A stretch of DNA of 64,000 nucleotides from Psychrobacter fozii (GTDB taxonomy: Bacteria; Pseudomonadota; Gammaproteobacteria; Pseudomonadales; Moraxellaceae). A program made the translations under genes and the position numbers. Below, in pieces: positions 56,325 through 64,000 of the stretch; positions within the stretch are counted from its first letter, which is position 1, and each line of letters begins with the position of its first letter. Below the pieces are notes generated by a model. The model was given only the letters and a program-made list of their open reading frames with translations. It did no database searches and was not told the DNA's origin. The stretch lies in the NCBI RefSeq assembly GCF_003217155.1, contig NZ_QJSU01000005.1, positions 186,001 to 250,000 of the forward strand, read 5' to 3'.

Positions 56325-57764
56325 TTACTTGATGTAAAGGTTGTTTGCAGCCAAATCGACAGAAATTTGCCCTACGTTACCAGCGCCTTGAGTAATCAAC
56401 ATGTCATTGGCTTTCAATAGACGCTGCATCACGGGCGCTAGATTGTCCTTATCAACAATCGTAGGTTCAACTTCACCGCGCAAACGAATACTACGCGCCA
56501 ATGACTTGGTATCAGCACCTGTAATTGGGGTTTCACCTGCTGAATATACGTCTAATAATAATAGCTCATCTACGCTTGATAGTACTTCGACAAAATCATC
56601 ATAGCAGTCACGCGTACGGCTATAACGATGCGGCTGAAACAGCATGACTAAACGGCGATCAGGAAAACTTTGACGAGCAGCTTTAATAGTCGCATCGACT
56701 TCCTTTGGATGATGACCATAATCATCAATCAATAGGACGTTGCCATCATCGATATCTACAGAGGCATGCTGCTCAAAACGACGGCCAACACCTTCGAATT
56801 TTTGCAGGGCGCGCTTAATGGCTTCATCATCCACACCTTCATCGGTCGCCATCGTGATAGCAGCAAGCGCATTATAAACGTTGTGAGTACCAGGAATATT
56901 GAGCGTCAAACGTAAAGGTTCACGGTCACGGCGCAATACAGTAAAGTGGGTTTTAGTGCCTTCAGTCACCAAATCAACACCTTGCACATCATTAAAAGGC
57001 TCAAGACCAAAAGTCAGTACAGGGCGACCAATATCATCAATCATCGCATACAATTCTGGATCATCACCGCACACCACAGCCAAGCCATAAAACGGCATGT
57101 TTTGTAGGAACTGAATATAAGCTGCTTTTAATTTATCAAAGCTGTTCTCATAAGTTTCCATATGGTCTTGATCGATATTCGTCACAATCGCAGCCATCGG
57201 ATGCAACGATAAAAATGATGCATCCGACTCATCAGCTTCAGCGACTAAAAAGCGACTACTACCAAGCGCGGCATTTTTCCCAGAGGCATTAAGCTTACCG
57301 CCAATCACGTACGTAGGATCGAGCTGGCCTTCTGCCATCATCGTGGTGAGTAAGCTGGTTGTGGTCGTCTTGCCATGAGCACCCGCAACAGCAATACTGT
57401 GACGATAACGCATCAACTCACCCAACATATCTGCACGGCGAACGACAGGTAAGCGCGCTTCGAGTGCTGCTTTAATCTCAGGATTGCTACGGTCAATCGC
57501 TGACGATACGACGATGACATCAGCATTGGCAATGTTTTTAGAGTCATGACCAATCGATATCTCAATACCAATCTGCTGTAAACGTCGAGTTACCAAGCTC
57601 TCAGCGATATCAGAACCACTTACCTCATAACCTTGATTGCTCATCACCTCGGCGATACCGCACATCCCTGAGCCGCCAATACCCACAAAATGCAAATGCT
57701 GAATACGGCGCATTTCTGGTATTTCAATCAAACGTTTAGGTAGCGCTTTCGCAGAGGTAGGCAT
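56325..57764 (-). CDS. murC: UDP-N-acetylmuramate--L-alanine ligase MurC
   Basis: 479 residues. Adds L-Ala to UDP-MurNAc, the first amino acid of the murein stem. [15 protein letters not shown] is the N-terminal nucleotide fold, [13 protein letters not shown] the ATP loop, [10 protein letters not shown] the Mg-site motif, and [14 protein letters not shown] and [11 protein letters not shown] close the family pattern. It follows murG by 84 bases and precedes ddl. Confidence 0.97.
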   Translation of the reverse strand: MPTSAKALPKRLIEIPEMRRIQHLHFVGIGGSGMCGIAEVMSNQGYEVSGSDIAESLVTRRLQQIGIEISIGHDSKNIANADVIVVSSAIDRSNPEIKAALEARLPVVRRADMLGELMRYRHSIAVAGAHGKTTTTSLLTTMMAEGQLDPTYVIGGKLNASGKNAALGSSRFLVAEADESDASFLSLHPMAAIVTNIDQDHMETYENSFDKLKAAYIQFLQNMPFYGLAVVCGDDPELYAMIDDIGRPVLTFGLEPFNDVQGVDLVTEGTKTHFTVLRRDREPLRLTLNIPGTHNVYNALAAITMATDEGVDDEAIKRALQKFEGVGRRFEQHASVDIDDGNVLLIDDYGHHPKEVDATIKAARQSFPDRRLVMLFQPHRYSRTRDCYDDFVEVLSSVDELLLLDVYSAGETPITGADTKSLARSIRLRGEVEPTIVDKDNLAPVMQRLLKANDMLITQGAGNVGQISVDLAANNLYIK

Positions 57765-57848
57765 AATAAATTCTCTTGGTTAAAGGCGAATAAAATGTAG
57801 TAAATCGGAATAATCAGTTATAAAAATAGCAGCTGATAGAAATATAAG

Positions 57849-58934
57849 CTACAGGGTTTGCCAAACAATATCAGCGACCTGCTGACTAGCACTACGGTTG
57901 GCAAGTGCATGGCCTTTCTTGGCCATGGTTAAGCAAGCACTTCGATCAAGCGCTGCCAGCTCATTGCTCAAACGCTGCGGCGTCAGCTCAGATTGAGGTA
58001 ATAAAATTGCTGCATCATGTGAGGTTAACGTACGAGCATTGGCCGTTTGATGATCATCAACTGCATGCGGCAGAGGCACAAAAATAGCAGCAATACCGAC
58101 GTTTTGAATTTCGGTAACGGTCAACGCACCTGCTCGGCAAACAATGATGTCTGCCCAATTATAAGCAGCGGCCATATCATCAATAAATGGCTGTACCTCA
58201 AATTTATGAATGCTCAAATCTTGCTCATCGTAAGCAGTTTGCGTGGCAGCCTCATTGTTTCGTCCACATTGATGACGCACTTCAAAGGGACGATCTATCA
58301 ACGCCAGCGCTTTTGGCACGGTGTCATTTAATACTTGTGCACCAAGCGAGCCACCAACCACCAGTAACTTAAGTGGTGATTGATCATTCAAATCGTAACG
58401 TACAGTCGGCTCCACGACACCAGTGATGGCGTTACGTACCGGATTACCAACTGTCTCTAGTTTTGCATCTTGCTCACTATTTGCAAAAGTGTGCTCAAAG
58501 GCCTGTAATACCTTGGTAGCAATTTTAGACAGATAGCGATTACTCATACCAGCAATAGCATTTTGCTCATGAATAATGAGTGGCGTGCTGGTCATACGTG
58601 CTGCAATGCCGCCCGGTGCGGTCACATAACCACCGAAGCCTACGACAATATCAATCTGATTGTTGCGAATGACTTTTATAGCAGCCATCGTCGCTGATAG
58701 CAGGGTTACAGGTAGCTTTAACAAGCGCCCTACTCCCTTACCACGCAGCCCTTGCATATCAATGGCATGAAAGCTATAACCAGTTGGTTTAACTAGGCCA
58801 TTTTCCATGCCATTTGGCGTTCCTAACCAATGAATAACCGCACCGCGCTGGGTCAATTCCTCAGCCACTGCCAATGCTGGGAACACATGCCCGCCAGTAC
58901 CAGCAGCCATCATTAATATATGCGGTTTTTTCAT
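57849..58934 (-). CDS. murG: Lipid II synthase MurG
   Basis: 361 residues. GT-B glycosyltransferase that adds GlcNAc to lipid I on the inner membrane face. MAAGTGGHVFPALAVAEEL is loop 1, GFGGYVTAPGGIAA loop 2, VVGGSLGAQVLND loop 3, and DDMAAAYNWADIIVCRAGAL the donor site. It is the first gene of the cluster in transcription order; ftsW, which usually precedes murG, is not here. Confidence 0.97.
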   Translation of the reverse strand: MKKPHILMMAAGTGGHVFPALAVAEELTQRGAVIHWLGTPNGMENGLVKPTGYSFHAIDMQGLRGKGVGRLLKLPVTLLSATMAAIKVIRNNQIDIVVGFGGYVTAPGGIAARMTSTPLIIHEQNAIAGMSNRYLSKIATKVLQAFEHTFANSEQDAKLETVGNPVRNAITGVVEPTVRYDLNDQSPLKLLVVGGSLGAQVLNDTVPKALALIDRPFEVRHQCGRNNEAATQTAYDEQDLSIHKFEVQPFIDDMAAAYNWADIIVCRAGALTVTEIQNVGIAAIFVPLPHAVDDHQTANARTLTSHDAAILLPQSELTPQRLSNELAALDRSACLTMAKKGHALANRSASQQVADIVWQTL

Positions 58935-59086
58935 GAACGCCTGCCTATCTTTTTATTTATATGAAGGACTTATCATCCTATCAGGATTTTAGTTATCGAC
59001 AAATAACGACCCTATAAAATCTCGCATAGTATAGTGTAAATCGTTGACTTATATATAGCATTTTATGCGTCGTTAATAATAAAAAT

Positions 59087-59112
59087 CCAAGCTGTGAACA
59101 ACCTCGGCTTGG
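59087..59112 (-). terminator. Weak terminator, probably of gshB
   Basis: CCAAGC / GCTTGG stem with T-run on the minus strand (ATTTTTATTATT). As with ffh, a repeat copy (G) lies between the stop codon and the terminator. Confidence 0.5.
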
Positions 59113-59172
59113 CTTTAATAAATACGCTGTAACATCGATAAAATCGACATTTTCAATCACGTTTCGGTAAGA

Positions 59173-59279
59173 TATAGTCGATTCAATTTAAAAATAGTAC
59201 AAGGCAACCGAGTGTAGATGTATAGGTGATACTTCAAGCGAGGTTAACGCTGTCATACTTTTATAGTGGAATGACTATA
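59173..59279 (+). repeat. Dispersed 107-108-bp element, copy G (near consensus)
   Basis: TATAGTCGATTCAATTTAAA left; right, reverse-complemented, TATAGTCATTCCACTATAAA; core ACAAGGCAACCGAGTGTAGA and CTTCAAGCGAGGTTAACGCT. Lies 72 bases past the gshB stop. The remainder of the 58935-59351 spacer shows only the weak hairpin. Confidence 0.9.
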
Positions 59280-59351
59280 GCTTAGCACAACTATTTTTTT
59301 ATCCTTGTGCACATACTTTAATGATAAATCACTCTATCATTACTACGATGC

Positions 59352-60323
59352 TCAAATCGTGAATTTATTTTCAATGGCGATAATAAAGTCTGTCGCAATG
59401 TCTGTACCACACTGATCATCAATCTCGCGTACACAAGTCGGACTGGTAACGTTAATCTCAGTAATACGACCACCGATGAGATCTAAGCCAACGAACATGA
59501 GACCTTTTTCTTTCACAATAGGTGCAACTACCTCTGCCACTTGACGTTCGATATCAGTCAGCGGCATAGCAACACCACTACCACCTGCAGCTAGATTACC
59601 ACGAGTCTCGCCTTTTGTTGGAATACGAGCCAAGCTATAATCTACCACCACACCATCAACGATTAATACGCGTTTATCGCCTTCGACAATCTCTGGTAAA
59701 TAACGCTGTGCCATAATTGGCAGCGTCTCTAACTCCGTCAATACTTCTAGTGTGACACCGATATTTGGGCTATCAGCAGTCAGACGGAAGATACCTGTAC
59801 CACCCATACCATCTAGGGGTTTGACAATAACATCTTGCTGCTCAGCAATGAACTTGCGGATGTGCGCCTGTTTACTGGTCACAATCGTTGGGCTCATATA
59901 ATCGCTAAACCAAGTGGCAAATAGTTTTTCATTACAATCACGGATGGCTTGTGGATCGTTGACCACGAGTACGCCTGCCGCTTTTGCATGATCGAGCATA
60001 TAAGTCGTATAGATAAAACGCATATCAAACGGTGGATCTTTGCGCATCAAAATCACGTCATAATCACTAACCGGCGCAGTGCTTTTATCACCTAATGTAT
60101 AGAAGTCTTTAGGATCACGCTTTACCGTTACTGGCTGCGTATCGACCATCAATTGCCCACGGTCCAACCAAAGATCATGAATCTGACAGTAGCCTAGGCT
60201 ATGCCCGCGATCTTGTGCTGACCACATCATAGCTAAGGTAGTATCTTTTTTATAATTGACCTGCTCGATAGGATCCATGATAACGAGTATGTTTAACGAT
60301 TTTTTTTGACTTTCTAGACTCAT
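59352..60323 (-). CDS. gshB: Glutathione synthetase
   Basis: 323 residues from ATG 60323 (MSLESQKKSLNILVIMDPIE); the frame also opens at a GTG at 60335. ATP-grasp enzyme joining gamma-Glu-Cys and Gly. DPIEQVNYKKDTTLAMMWSA, LMRKDPPFDMRFIYTTYMLD, VKPLDGMGGTGIFRL and GGRITEINVTSPTCVREID are diagnostic. Precedes no gshA here. fghA at 13 kb also depends on glutathione. Confidence 0.97.
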   Translation of the reverse strand: MSLESQKKSLNILVIMDPIEQVNYKKDTTLAMMWSAQDRGHSLGYCQIHDLWLDRGQLMVDTQPVTVKRDPKDFYTLGDKSTAPVSDYDVILMRKDPPFDMRFIYTTYMLDHAKAAGVLVVNDPQAIRDCNEKLFATWFSDYMSPTIVTSKQAHIRKFIAEQQDVIVKPLDGMGGTGIFRLTADSPNIGVTLEVLTELETLPIMAQRYLPEIVEGDKRVLIVDGVVVDYSLARIPTKGETRGNLAAGGSGVAMPLTDIERQVAEVVAPIVKEKGLMFVGLDLIGGRITEINVTSPTCVREIDDQCGTDIATDFIIAIENKFTI

Positions 60324-60343
60324 AACAAAACTCACTTACGTTG

Positions 60344-60450
60344 TATAGTCAATCAATCTTAAAAATGGTATAAGGCAGACGAGCGCAAGTACTACAGTAG
60401 TAGGCTAAGCGAGTCTAACGTCATAACACTTTAAGAGTGGTTCGACTATA
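60344..60450 (+). repeat. Dispersed 107-108-bp element, copy H (diverged subtype)
   Basis: Left TATAGTCAATCAATCTTAAA, right GTGGTTCGACTATA. The core differs from the main type (ATAAGGCAGACGAGCGCAAG, TAAGCGAGTCTAACGTCATA), but length and ends agree. It is 20 bases upstream of gshB, in its leader. Confidence 0.78.
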
Positions 60451-60539
60451 TTATTAATAGGCAGATATAAGCGGTTAAATAGGTAAACACCATCTATTCA
60501 ACATAAAAGATGCTCGCTCATAAAACCATCTACGACAAA

Positions 60540-61262
60540 TTATACGCCGTACTGCGTGCGATAATGCTGCATTTTTGCAAGCTGAGTCGCATCTTTGTAT
60601 TGGCTATTGTCATCTGCTAGATAGCTGATTAAGTTATCAATATCGATGAGTGCACGCACGGGGACCTCTAAGGTCGAAGCCAGCTCTTGAATAGCAGAAT
60701 GCTCAGCTTGACCTTTTTCTTTACGATCAAGAGCGATGATAATACCAGCAACGCTTGCGCCCGCTTGCTCTAAAATCTCGACCACTTCACGCATGGCTGT
60801 ACCAGCTGTAATGACATCATCTAATACCCAAACCGCTTTGCCATTGACATCAGCACCCACCAAGTTACCACCTTCACCATGGGTTTTGGCTTCTTTGCGA
60901 TTGTAACCCCATTTAGCATTGATACCATGATGGTTCCATAATGCTTGTGCGGTGGCAGCAACGAATGGAATGCCTTTATAAGCGGCACCAAAAATGACCA
61001 GCTCTTGCTCATCTGTACCGTTATTGGTCGCTGCCATCTGTTCAGCTAAGGCGTCAGCATAACCACGTGCTAACAACGATAACATCTCACCTGTTGCCAG
61101 CAAACCTGCATTAAAAAAGTATGGACTAATACGACCAGACTTGAGGACAAACTCACCGAACTTAAGGACTTGGTTATCTAAAGCCAATTGAATAAATTGA
61201 TGCGATGAAAAAGTAGGTTGAGCATTAGTTACTGAATTATTAGGTACACGAGCATTGGACAT
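60540..61262 (-). CDS. pyrE: Orotate phosphoribosyltransferase
   Basis: 240 residues. Makes OMP from orotate and PRPP in pyrimidine synthesis. LKSGRISPYFFNAGLL, the flexible loop KWGYNRKEAKTHGEGGNLVG, and the PRPP motif VWVLDDVITAGTAMREVVEI are clear. About 25 residues longer than E. coli PyrE, from an N-terminal Asn/Ser-rich lead and a small insert (NNGTDEQE). Not linked to rph here. Confidence 0.96.
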   Translation of the reverse strand: MSNARVPNNSVTNAQPTFSSHQFIQLALDNQVLKFGEFVLKSGRISPYFFNAGLLATGEMLSLLARGYADALAEQMAATNNGTDEQELVIFGAAYKGIPFVAATAQALWNHHGINAKWGYNRKEAKTHGEGGNLVGADVNGKAVWVLDDVITAGTAMREVVEILEQAGASVAGIIIALDRKEKGQAEHSAIQELASTLEVPVRALIDIDNLISYLADDNSQYKDATQLAKMQHYRTQYGV

Positions 61263-61323
61263 TAAGGCATTCCTATTAACAAAAATGAGGGCAAAAAATT
61301 GGCATTATTGTACGCATTATTGA

Positions 61324-62364
61324 TCAGCTTGACCAACCATTGATTTCGTAATCCTGCATATTAGGATAACGGGTCAATAGACCACTACGTGATGAGAGAT
61401 TGAAATAGCACTGACCATCATGACTCACTTGTATCTCCCAGCCCAAGTGATAAGCGGCAACAATAATATGTCCCGTAAATAGACGCACCTGACGGTATGC
61501 ATGACGCTGCGATGGCTCGCAAATGATCTGACTGAGCAAATAACTGCGTACATGCTGACAAATTTGTGCCGCGTTATAGCTATGATTGATACTTTTGCGC
61601 GTACTGCACTGCTGCAACGCATGAACGGCAACACTACACGCCATGATATCAGTGGCCAGACTACCCTCGCCCGTCTCAAACTGCTGCGGCTGCAAAATCA
61701 CTTGCCAATCATCGGCATAGAGGCTGCTGAGTAACTCATCAGGATTATAACGTTTGGTCAATGCACGCAGAGAGGTTGAAGCATCTCTAACTTTACTGTT
61801 ACTGGCATTACGATTACTGGCATTGCGGTTACCGACATCAGCACCATTCAGATCAGTGCTTAACGGACTACCAGCAAGTGTGAAACCATAACGCTGTAGT
61901 TTTGGATAAGCCTGAAGCGCTTGCTGAATATCTGACATATCTAACAACGTCATATTCGTCAATGCTGATAACAACGGTTGCTCGCTATTATTATGATAAA
62001 AACTGTCTGGAAATTCAGCAAGCTCCGCCGCAGTCAGTAATGACAGATGCTCACCCAAGACTTCTGAAGCAATTAATGCCCATTTCGATAGACTGTCTTT
62101 GTTAGGCTGATAGAAACGGGCAGCGTTACCATATAAACGACGCAGCTGAGTATTCAGACGACGCGCGGGCTCTGGGATATCAGTCAAAGGCCTTGCAGGG
62201 TCAAGTGGAGATTGCTTTGGGTCAAAGTTAGGATGCACGATGGCAGGTTGTGTACTATCAGAAAAAACAGGCGACTGCTCAGCACTGCCTTCTGTACGCT
62301 TGCCACCTGCTGCTGTTATGTCAGCACTGGATAAGCGGTTATCAGAAGTAGAAGGCTGGGTCAT
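61324..62364 (-). CDS. Hypothetical protein, unrecognised
   Basis: 346 residues, soluble, no signal peptide. A Ser/Pro-rich lead of 60 residues precedes a helical part (IPEPARRLNTQLRRLYGNAA, SLSKWALIASEVLGEHLSLL), a short tandem repeat (NRNASNRNASN at about 182-192) and a C-terminal domain with SINHSYNAAQICQHVRSYLL and AYRQVRLFTGHIIVAAYHLG. Mixed Cys, His and Trp but no known motif. It lies 61 bases upstream of pyrE on the same strand and may share its transcript. Confidence 0.7.
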   Translation of the reverse strand: MTQPSTSDNRLSSADITAAGGKRTEGSAEQSPVFSDSTQPAIVHPNFDPKQSPLDPARPLTDIPEPARRLNTQLRRLYGNAARFYQPNKDSLSKWALIASEVLGEHLSLLTAAELAEFPDSFYHNNSEQPLLSALTNMTLLDMSDIQQALQAYPKLQRYGFTLAGSPLSTDLNGADVGNRNASNRNASNSKVRDASTSLRALTKRYNPDELLSSLYADDWQVILQPQQFETGEGSLATDIMACSVAVHALQQCSTRKSINHSYNAAQICQHVRSYLLSQIICEPSQRHAYRQVRLFTGHIIVAAYHLGWEIQVSHDGQCYFNLSSRSGLLTRYPNMQDYEINGWSS

Positions 62365-62444
62365 GAGAGCTCCATAGACTATAAAATATAAAACGAATAA
62401 GGTAAATCAGGTCGAACGGTCATCTTATACCCTTCACAAAAATT

Positions 62445-62520
62445 AGAGTAGCGAGGAACACGAACGCTAGTACTACGCATTGTAGACTAAACCAGTTTGG
62501 ACGCGACGACACTTACTTTT
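62445..62520 (+). repeat. Possible worn fragment of the copy-H repeat subtype
   Basis: GCGAGGAACACGAACGCTAG, then TACTACGCATTGTAGACTAA and ACGCGACGACACTT parallel the copy-H words GACGAGCGCAAGTACTACAG, TAGGCTAAGCGAGTCTAACG, TCATAACACTTT. The terminal TATAG ends are gone. Confidence 0.4.
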
Positions 62521-62522
62521 TT

Positions 62523-62701
62523 GATGTAGGGTGTATCCTCGTTTTGAAAATGGTGATAAAAATGAGATAAATTGCAACCAAATAAGGAATGTAGTACAGA
62601 TAATGTTGAGATATTAGCAAGCTACTTGACACAGTTTAGCAAATATTTAACCATTTTTAGCCTATTTAAAGCTTAATGCTCAGATTGAGGACATGCCCTA
62701 G
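62523..62701. mobile_element. MITE, uninterrupted relative of the 37-kb outer element
   Basis: About 179 bp with diverged ends (GTAGGGTGTATCCTCG left; CTAGGGCATGTCCTCAATC as the reverse-complemented right end). It aligns along both arms with 37002-37349 in opposite orientation and lacks the 176-bp inner element. It ends 2 bases before the stop codon of the epimerase-like gene. Confidence 0.82.
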
Positions 62702-62703
62702 TA

Positions 62704-63543
62704 CTATGCTTGATGGCGCAAAATATCACGGTAACCTGCTTGCCAATCAGGATAATCTAGCCAAGCTAATGGAATGTTGCTATGCAAGCGTTTTCCCGTA
62801 ACCGCTGTTTTTTCGTTATCCATGGCAGGAGGTGTCTCGCCAACTTGCTCACTGAGCCAAACACCCAACTCCAATGTTGTCACTGGCGCATAGTCAGTCG
62901 CCAGATATATTGGCTCTGGCGACTCCATGGTCAATACATTGGCAATAATATTGACCAAATCGCGATCCATAATTCGATTGCTCCAATGGCTCGCGGCCAC
63001 TGGCTCTTTTCGCGGCTCGCGGGCTTTACGTAGTCGCATTAACCGCTCGCGCCCATAGATACCGCTGGGACGAATGACCACGGCTTTATCTCCAAAGCCC
63101 TGTTGCAACGCTTGTTCTGCTTGCAGTATGACCTTTGATGCTTCGCGCGCAGGCGTGATGGGTGCAGTATGCTCATCAATCCACTCACCACTGTCCTGAC
63201 CATAGACACCCGTGGATGAGATAAAGACAATACGCTCAAGGTTGGTCAGATTTTCTGCAAGATTTGCCAAATGCTGACAGATCGCTAGATAACTGTTGTG
63301 ATAGCCGCTGGTTGAATACTCATCAGGGGTCACGATAATGGTAATGTGAGTAAAACCTTGTAAGATTTGGGCAGTCAGCGTTAATGCATCGGCTTGTTTG
63401 AATACAGCTTTATCATCCAACGCATAATCATACCGCTTACCCCGAGCCAGACCCGTGACATTCAAGCCATCCTGCGCAAGCTTATTGGTCACTGGCAATC
63501 CAATATCACCTTGACCAATAATCAGTAAATTTTGCTTACTCAT
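62704..63543 (-). CDS. NAD(P)-binding SDR/epimerase family protein (YeeZ-like)
   Basis: 279 residues from ATG 63543 with GAAGGA upstream. A Rossmann start LLIIGQGDIGLPVTNKLAQD is followed by RIVFISSTGVYGQDSGEWID, with the STGVYG motif of atypical extended SDRs, VIRPSGIYGRERLMRL, and WSNRIMDRDLVNIIANVL. This is the pattern of the YeeZ/atypical-SDR5-type proteins; substrate unknown. The catalytic Tyr would be in TGVYG or the SGIYG segment; assignment is uncertain. The stop adjoins a MITE. Confidence 0.82.
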   Translation of the reverse strand: MSKQNLLIIGQGDIGLPVTNKLAQDGLNVTGLARGKRYDYALDDKAVFKQADALTLTAQILQGFTHITIIVTPDEYSTSGYHNSYLAICQHLANLAENLTNLERIVFISSTGVYGQDSGEWIDEHTAPITPAREASKVILQAEQALQQGFGDKAVVIRPSGIYGRERLMRLRKAREPRKEPVAASHWSNRIMDRDLVNIIANVLTMESPEPIYLATDYAPVTTLELGVWLSEQVGETPPAMDNEKTAVTGKRLHSNIPLAWLDYPDWQAGYRDILRHQA

Positions 63544-63707
63544 CACATATCCTTCATTTAGCACAATATTCCGAGACAACTTCGATGGTCATACTTAAAA
63601 ACAATCTCTAAGAAAACTCTATCAAGACGCTAATATAAAAATACTAATATAAAAACACTATTATCAAACTGCCAACTTAGAAGGTGCTCAGTTTAAAAGG
63701 TATTAAA

Positions 63708-64000
63708 TTAAAAATAGCGTCTATATGACAGCTGTACATCTTCATTGCTATCAACACGATCTTGCCAATCATAGTTAGCATTGATACGTAGTGCTTGTTT
63801 TTTATCAATATCGTATTGCAGACCTAGTGTCGATATCGGTTGCCAATAGTGACCACGGACGTTCGACTCATCGCTGCTGCCATGATACCAATATGGCAGT
63901 TGCAATTCAGCCTGCGCGCGTAACTGATTGTTAATCTGATAACGACAGCCCGCATTCACGCCTGCACCAACACGAAAGCCTTTATTGATACCGCGACCTG
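63708..64000 (-). CDS. C-terminal end of an outer-membrane beta-barrel protein (truncated by window)
   Basis: The frame is open from the window edge to TAA at 63710-63708, giving 96 residues. It shows alternating amphipathic strands (GFRVGAGVNAGCRYQI, LRAQAELQLPYWYHG, ISTLGLQYDIDKKQALRINA, VQLSYRRYF) and the terminal Phe typical of outer-membrane barrels recognised by the BAM complex. The protein family cannot be fixed from this piece. Confidence 0.75.
   Translation of the reverse strand, partial: GRGINKGFRVGAGVNAGCRYQINNQLRAQAELQLPYWYHGSSDESNVRGHYWQPISTLGLQYDIDKKQALRINANYDWQDRVDSNEDVQLSYRRYF

Noticed and set aside
5259..60450. CRISPR array from the repeated 107-108-bp unit
   Set aside because: Copies are dispersed over 55 kb, not in a row with spacers, and no cas gene is present.

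Overview
The window reads as chromosomal DNA of a Moraxellaceae gammaproteobacterium, most likely Psychrobacter. This is an inference from protein character and gene order: a split dcw cluster ending in lpxC, a SpoT with a degenerate synthetase domain, a DUF2805 protein, acidic low-complexity N-terminal extensions, and moderate to low GC content with AT-rich spacers. No search was run. Almost everything is core housekeeping DNA. I see no prophage, CRISPR array, rRNA or tRNA gene.

Layout. 1-5 kb: the end of a possible MliC-like protein, then a minus-strand run with ubiA, a DUF4112 gene, a small membrane protein, rsmJ, uppP and tsaB. 5-10 kb: ffh, a CcsA/YpjD-like membrane protein, purU and the rpmB-rpmG pair. 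10-15 kb: small hypothetical genes, rpe, a DUF2805 gene, fghA and a membrane-anchored C13 (caspase/legumain-like) peptidase. 16-20 kb: htpG behind a very good sigma-32 promoter, an acyl-CoA thioesterase and ispH. 20-29.6 kb: gmk, rpoZ, spoT, ridA, priA, a CDF metal exporter and an unknown gene. 29.7-37 kb: a Kef-type antiporter, a DUF2628-like gene, trmB, then a 1-kb AT-rich spacer with DnaA-box-like sites, recA and an enlarged recX. 37-40 kb: a mobile-element zone with nested MITEs, a DASS anion transporter and an IS5-family insertion. 40-49 kb: a DUF937 gene, sdhE-ygfX, folP, ftsH, rlmE, yhbY, a DOMON-like gene, a CHAP-like secreted protein and dciA. 49-59 kb: the division and murein cluster, transcribed murG-murC-ddl-ftsQ-ftsA-ftsZ-lpxC on the minus strand. 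59-64 kb: gshB, pyrE, two less-known genes and the end of an outer-membrane beta-barrel protein.

The most interesting signals lie between genes. Eight copies of a 107-108-bp element with imperfect terminal inverted repeats (ends TATAGT...ACTATA) are scattered through spacers, several just behind stop codons. A second MITE family (ends GGGCGTGTC) occurs as a 176-bp element nested inside another element, and a diverged uninterrupted copy at 62.5 kb serves as the empty site. An IS5-family element lies exactly on the stop codon of the DUF937 gene, and its transposase has Ala where the catalytic Glu is expected. At protein level the main oddities are a SpoT whose hydrolase motifs are intact but whose synthetase motifs are gone, and the membrane C13 peptidase.
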